Source of the DNA: a beta proteobacterium L13
Lineage (GTDB): Bacteria > Pseudomonadota > Gammaproteobacteria > Burkholderiales > Chromobacteriaceae
Length of the DNA stretch: 64,000 nt
NCBI GenBank assembly: GCA_000335715.1
Contig: AMYZ01000005.1
Coordinates: 120,939-184,938, forward strand
Direction: 5' to 3'
Both the position numbers and the translations under genes were made by a program. Of this stretch, positions 58,812 through 64,000 are shown one piece after another (within the stretch, counting starts at the first letter, position 1; every line of letters starts with the position of its first letter). The notes beneath the pieces are model-generated. The model did not search any database. It had not been told where the DNA came from and was given only the letters and a program-made list of their open reading frames with translations.

Positions 58812-59198
58812 TCAGGGCTTTTTGGCAGCAGCAGGTGTCGCCGCATTTGCTGCAGCCTTGGCAGGTTTGGCTGCTGGCTGTGCTGTGGCTGGTGCCGCCG
58901 TTGCTGTTGCACCTTTTGCTGCGACTTTGGCGGCCGCAGTATTGGTACTGCCACTTACAGCCAGATCAGCCTTGAGCTTTTCTACCGTTTTCTCGCCAAT
59001 GCCTGGCACATTCACCAGATCCGCCTGGCTTTTGAAGGGACCATTTTTGGCTCGATAGTCAATAATGGCCTTGGCTTTTACCGGGCCAATGCCTTTGAGG
59101 GTTTCCAGCTCTTGCTGAGTCGCGGTGTTGATATTGACCGCGGCCAGGGCGGCTACCGACATCAGCATGGCAAACAGGCCAATAATCCATTTCTTCAT
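58812..59198 (-). CDS. comEA: Competence DNA-binding protein ComEA
   Basis: 128 aa. Periplasmic double-stranded-DNA receptor that ratchets incoming DNA inside during transformation. Signal peptide MKKWIIGLFAMLMSVAALAA, then the helix-hairpin-helix pair: VNINTATQQELETLKGIGPV and DLVNVPGIGEKTVEKLKADL. The last 50 residues are a low-complexity Ala/Lys/Pro tail (AKPAKAAANAATPAAAKKP), longer than in the short Neisseria ComE as I recall it. Single gene with its own start (AAGGAG). Confidence 0.88.
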   Translation of the reverse strand: MKKWIIGLFAMLMSVAALAAVNINTATQQELETLKGIGPVKAKAIIDYRAKNGPFKSQADLVNVPGIGEKTVEKLKADLAVSGSTNTAAAKVAAKGATATAAPATAQPAAKPAKAAANAATPAAAKKP

Positions 59199-59265
59199 GA
59201 CTACTCCTTATAGAAACATGTGATTACGGCACAGATGCCTGCCGCTGACTCAATATGCCAAAAGC

Positions 59266-60084
59266 TCAATAGCGATGTAAAACAAACTCCAGCACTATCT
59301 TGCTACCGATATAGCCAAAAAGTAACAGTGCAAAACCTGCCAGCGTCCAGCGTATGGCCAAGCGGCCGCGCCAGCCATGCATCTTGCGGCCAACTAGCAG
59401 GCTGCCAAATACCAGCCAGGACAAAAAGCCGAAAATGACTTTATGGCTCAGCGGCACAGCCCGGCCAAACACCTCTTCGGCAAAAAACACGCCACTGGCC
59501 AAACTGCAGGTCAGCAAGATAAAGCCCGTGCCCAAGGTCTGGAACATCAGGTTCTCCAGTACCAGCAGCGGCGGCATCTGCCGGGCCAGGGCAAACCGGC
59601 GGTGATGCAAGGCGCGCTCTTGTACCAGCATCAAGACAGCCAGCATGGCACCAATCGCGAAGAGACTGTATGCCAGCAGGGACACCAGCAAATGCAGCAT
59701 GAACGCCAGGTTATCAATGGCGTACAAGGTGTGGGGAATGGGCAAAACTTCTGCCATCAGGATACCTATGGCCGCCAAAGGCACCAGAAATATCTGCAAA
59801 CCTTCCATACGGGCAAAGTAGCTGCCGGTCCAGAAAATCAGCAGCATGATCCAGCTCAGCAGGGACAACACCGAACCAACACCCAGGCGCACGCCGCCAT
59901 CGTGCAGCACAGGCATGGCCAGTATGGCGGCGTGCATTAGCAGGAGTATGCCCAGCAGGGAATGCTCGCTCACCGGTTGGCGCTGCCAGGAGGCCACACC
60001 GCGCCAGTGCGCCAGAAAATGCCAGGACAGCCCCATATAACCGCAGGCCAGCAGAATTAGCAAAATGAAGAGGAATCCGCTCAT
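59266..60084 (-). CDS. ypjD: CcsA-family inner-membrane protein YpjD
   Basis: 272 aa. About eight membrane helices and the cytochrome c assembly (CcsA/CcmC-like) fold, with conserved histidines (HTLYAIDNLAFMLH, LSHKVIFGFLSW). YpjD is divergent from ffh in many proteobacteria, and the same arrangement is seen here. A role in cation tolerance has been reported for E. coli YpjD; haem handling is unproven. A 10-mer copy at 59385-59394 encodes part of LVGRKMHG. Confidence 0.85.
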   Translation of the reverse strand: MSGFLFILLILLACGYMGLSWHFLAHWRGVASWQRQPVSEHSLLGILLLMHAAILAMPVLHDGGVRLGVGSVLSLLSWIMLLIFWTGSYFARMEGLQIFLVPLAAIGILMAEVLPIPHTLYAIDNLAFMLHLLVSLLAYSLFAIGAMLAVLMLVQERALHHRRFALARQMPPLLVLENLMFQTLGTGFILLTCSLASGVFFAEEVFGRAVPLSHKVIFGFLSWLVFGSLLVGRKMHGWRGRLAIRWTLAGFALLLFGYIGSKIVLEFVLHRY

Positions 60085-60187
60085 GGAATGTGGGAGCTCA
60101 ACGAACCGGAACCGGGTCGTGGTAAAATGAACGATTGCAGAAGTCTACACCAAGCCGAGAGTGCTTGGCAGACCATAAGGATATCCC

Positions 60188-61543
60188 ATGCTTGACAACC
60201 TTACCTCACGCCTCACCAGTGCGCTGAAAACCTTGCGCGGTCAGGCACGGATCTCGGAAACGAATATACAGGATGCCCTGCGTGAAGTACGCATGGCGCT
60301 GCTGGAGGCCGATGTCGCCCTGCCGGTAGTAAAAACCTTCATCAGCCAGGTGAAAGAACGGGCCCTGGGCCAAGAGGTCTTGGGCAGCCTGACCCCAAGC
60401 CAGGCGCTGATCGGCGTGGTAAATGAAGAGCTGGTCAAGCTGATGGGCGAGAAAAACGACGCCCTGAACCTGGCCGCCGTACCACCCGCCATCATCCTGA
60501 TGGCCGGCCTGCAGGGTGCGGGTAAAACCACCACGGTGGGCAAGCTGTCCAAGCTTTTGAAAGACACCCAGAAGAAAAAGATTCTGGTGGTTTCCGCCGA
60601 CGTATACCGCCCTGCGGCCATCGAACAGCTGAAAACCCTGGCCGAGCAAGTGGGCGTAGAGTGGTTCCCGTCTGCCGGCGACCAAAAGCCGCTGGCCATT
60701 GCCCAGGCTGCGCTGGACTACGCCAAACGCCACTTCTTTGACGTGCTGATGGTGGATACCGCCGGCCGCCTGGCCATTGACGAAGCCATGATGGCCGAAA
60801 TCAAGGAGCTGCACGCTTTCCTGAAGCCGGTAGAAACCCTGTTTGTGGTGGATGCCATGCAGGGCCAGGATGCCGTCAACACGGCCCAGGCCTTCAACGA
60901 AGCCCTGCCGCTGACTGGTGTAGTGCTGACCAAGATGGACGGTGACTCGCGCGGTGGTGCTGCGCTGTCTGTACGCCACATCACCGGCAAACCGATCAAG
61001 TTTATCGGTGTGGGTGAGAAAATCAGCGGCTTGGAGCCCTTCCACCCCGACCGTCTGGCCAGCCGTATTCTGGGCATGGGCGATGTGCTGTCGCTGATTG
61101 AAGACGTGCAGAAAGGCATAGACCAGGACGAAGCCGCCAAAATGGCGAAAAAGCTGAAATCCGGCAAAGGCTTCGACCTGGAAGACTTCAAGGCCCAGAT
61201 GCAGCAGATGAAGAAAATGGGCGGCATGACCAGCCTGCTGGAGAAAATGCCCGGTGAAATCGGCCAGCTTGCCAAAGGCGTGCAGGGTGCCGAGGCTGAA
61301 AAATCCATGCGCCGCATCGAGGGCATCATCAACTCGATGACCATGGAAGAGCGCCGCAAGCCCGAGCTGATCAAAGCCAGCCGCAAACGCCGCATTGCCA
61401 ACGGTTCCGGCGTATCGGTGCAAGAGGTAAACCGCCTGCTGGCCCAGTTCGAGCAAACGCAGAAAATGATGAAGGCGTTCTCTTCCAAGGGCGGCATCAT
61501 GAAGCTGATGAAAGGCATGAAAGGCATGCTACCTGGCATGTAA
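60188..61543 (+). CDS. ffh: Signal recognition particle protein Ffh
   Basis: 451 aa. SRP54 GTPase that delivers nascent membrane proteins to FtsY. N domain (about 1-85), G domain with GLQGAGKTTT, DTAGRLAIDE and TKMDGDSRGGAALS, then the methionine-rich M domain (about 300-451) that binds 4.5S RNA and signal sequences, ending in a Met/Gly/Lys-rich tail. Monocistronic, with a terminator after it. Confidence 0.97.
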   Translation: MLDNLTSRLTSALKTLRGQARISETNIQDALREVRMALLEADVALPVVKTFISQVKERALGQEVLGSLTPSQALIGVVNEELVKLMGEKNDALNLAAVPPAIILMAGLQGAGKTTTVGKLSKLLKDTQKKKILVVSADVYRPAAIEQLKTLAEQVGVEWFPSAGDQKPLAIAQAALDYAKRHFFDVLMVDTAGRLAIDEAMMAEIKELHAFLKPVETLFVVDAMQGQDAVNTAQAFNEALPLTGVVLTKMDGDSRGGAALSVRHITGKPIKFIGVGEKISGLEPFHPDRLASRILGMGDVLSLIEDVQKGIDQDEAAKMAKKLKSGKGFDLEDFKAQMQQMKKMGGMTSLLEKMPGEIGQLAKGVQGAEAEKSMRRIEGIINSMTMEERRKPELIKASRKRRIANGSGVSVQEVNRLLAQFEQTQKMMKAFSSKGGIMKLMKGMKGMLPGM

Positions 61544-61551
61544 TTGTGAGC

Positions 61552-61577
61552 AACGGGCGTCGTGTACGCCCGTTTTT
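61552..61577 (+). terminator. Terminator after ffh
   Basis: AACGGGCGT/ACGCCCGTT stem (61552-61560 with 61566-61574) with T run to 61577. Confidence 0.88.
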
Positions 61578-61600
61578 CATGCGGATGTGAAGGGTGTTTG

Positions 61601-62500
61601 ATGCAATACGATATCGTTGTCCTTACAGACCACGCCTTACTGCAGCAAGATGAAAACGATTGGTACAGCCGTCAGGTCCATCTGGAAGATGGTTTGGTAG
61701 CGAGCGCACTGGCAAAGCTGGGCCTCAAGGTTGGCCGCAAGGACTGGGCAGAATACGGCTACGACTGGGCACAATGCCGTGCCGCCGTGTTTCGTACCAC
61801 CTGGGATTACTTTCACCGCTTTGGCGAGTTTGCCCCCTGGCTGGCCAAAGTCAGCCAGACCACCCGCCTGTTCAACGAGGCGGCCCTGATCCACTGGAAC
61901 CTCGACAAGCATTATCTGGCCGATTTGCAACTAGCCGGTATCAATACCGTGCCTACCTGCTATATCGAAGTGGGCGATACCCGCACACTGTCACAGGCAC
62001 TAGCCCAGAGCGGCTGGCAAGAAGTCATCCTGAAACCGGTGATTTCCGGCGCTGCACGCCATACCTACCGGCTACAGGCCGATGGTGCCGCCGCCCTGGA
62101 ATGCACCTTTGCCGAGCTTATCCAGCAGGAAGCCATGATGCTGCAACCATTCCAGCACGACATCCTGACGCAAGGCGAGCTGTCACTGATGGTCATCGAC
62201 GGCCAGTACACCCACGCCATACGCAAGACGGCCAAAGCGGGGGACTTTCGCGTGCAGGACGACCACGGCGGTACCGTGCACCGTTACGAAGCCAGCGCCG
62301 AGGAAATCCGCTTTGCCGAAGCTGCAGTGGCCGCCGTACCGTTTGATGTGCTGTACGCCCGGGTGGACATGGTGCGCGACAACCGCGGCCAACTTGCCAT
62401 CATGGAACTGGAAATGATTGAACCCGAACTGTTCTTCCGCTTCAACCCGGAAGCAGCAGACATATTGGCCGCAGGTATTGCGCGCCGGCTGGCCGCCTGA
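61601..62500 (+). CDS. ATP-grasp domain protein
   Basis: 299 aa from ATG 61601 (MQYDIVVLTDHALLQQDEND). ATP-grasp fold: substrate-side FRTTWDYFHRFGEFAPWL, lysine-bearing EVILKPVISGAARHTYRL for ATP, and the metal site YARVDMVRDNRGQLAIMELEMIEPELFF. The WDY / RWN-type / KPVISGA pattern recalls the glutathione-synthetase-like and DcsG-like group of peptide-bond or ring-forming ligases. No substrate can be named. A 10-mer copy with full AAGG extension (61730-61739) encodes KVGRK. Confidence 0.78.
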   Translation: MQYDIVVLTDHALLQQDENDWYSRQVHLEDGLVASALAKLGLKVGRKDWAEYGYDWAQCRAAVFRTTWDYFHRFGEFAPWLAKVSQTTRLFNEAALIHWNLDKHYLADLQLAGINTVPTCYIEVGDTRTLSQALAQSGWQEVILKPVISGAARHTYRLQADGAAALECTFAELIQQEAMMLQPFQHDILTQGELSLMVIDGQYTHAIRKTAKAGDFRVQDDHGGTVHRYEASAEEIRFAEAAVAAVPFDVLYARVDMVRDNRGQLAIMELEMIEPELFFRFNPEAADILAAGIARRLAA

Positions 62501-62569
62501 GCCCGCACTAACGATTTCTTTTTGAAGCAACCGGCCAGCCTGCGCTGGCCAGCAACCTGGAAGCACTGA

Positions 62570-63943
<1,374 letters not shown>

Positions 63944-64000
63944 TGCCCTTTGGCCACCGCGCATGCCGTGGTGGCCACCAAAAGCAAAACCCCTTTCGAT
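63944..64000. other. Right edge of window
   Basis: 57 bp after purB. An imperfect inverted repeat around 63950-63975 (tggccaccg ... cggtggcca-like) may be the start of a terminator, but the window ends before this can be judged. Confidence 0.3.

Noticed and set aside
59443..59940. Plus-strand frame opposite ypjD
   Set aside because: Gln/His-rich shadow of a membrane protein gene; no supporting signals.

Overview
The window is a run of core-genome genes from a high-GC Gram-negative betaproteobacterium. Gene content and arrangement point to the Neisseriales, probably a Chromobacteriaceae-type organism (Chromobacterium/Vogesella/Aquitalea group). Supporting features are the pilB-pilC-pilD-coaE-zapD-yacG cluster, a Neisseria-type trimeric porin, a complete isc operon, a gsp type II secretion operon and a small ComEA. 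I see no rRNA, tRNA, insertion sequence, prophage or CRISPR array. The taxonomic placement is inferred from protein resemblance only.

Layout. 1-7.4 kb: a stand-alone RlmK-type rRNA methyltransferase (cut by the window edge), coaD, and a dppABCDF dipeptide ABC importer, all on the minus strand, with a divergent LysR regulator. 8.8-10 kb: a FabH-like ketoacyl-ACP synthase. 10.1-15.9 kb: iscR-iscS-iscU-iscA-hscB-hscA-fdx-iscX, preceded by a good type 1 IscR site. 16-19 kb: udk, two small genes and an alanine/glycine:cation symporter. 19.2-25.6 kb: glmM, folP, ftsH, rlmE, yhbY, a DUF4149 gene and greA. 25.8-30.8 kb: carA-leuE-carB, with an amino-acid exporter between the two carbamoyl-phosphate synthase subunits. 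31-42.5 kb: a full gspCDEF..GHIJKLMN operon with two extra genes between F and G. 42.7-47.6 kb: a long acyl-CoA dehydrogenase, etfBA, a MaoC-type hydratase and a GNAT gene. 47.6-55.9 kb: queG, tsaE, amiC, yacG, zapD, coaE and pilDCB. 56-64 kb: a porin, phrB, comEA, ypjD, ffh, an ATP-grasp gene and purB.

The most striking signal is not a gene. The 10-mer GTTGGCCGCA (reverse complement TGCGGCCAAC; preferred longer form AAGGTTGGCCGCA) occurs 43 times exactly by my manual count. About 0.1 copies would be expected in random sequence of equal base composition. Copies are split almost evenly between strands (20/23). They lie both in genes, in several reading frames, and between genes, where some form perfect inverted pairs at gene ends. 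This is how DNA uptake sequences (DUS/USS) of naturally transformable bacteria behave, yet the motif is unlike the Neisseriaceae DUS family or the Pasteurellaceae USS as I know them. The same window carries pilBCD and comEA, which are parts of the transformation machinery. I propose it as a new uptake-signal dialect; this is an inference that needs genome-wide counts and uptake assays.

Genes read as co-operating sets: DppABCDF imports dipeptides. The Isc/Hsc/Fdx proteins build Fe-S clusters used, for example, by QueG. The Gsp proteins secrete folded exoproteins; PilBCD assemble type IV pili, and PilD probably also processes the Gsp pseudopilins. EtfAB takes electrons from the acyl-CoA dehydrogenase, and the etfBA promoter region carries a PsrA-like operator.
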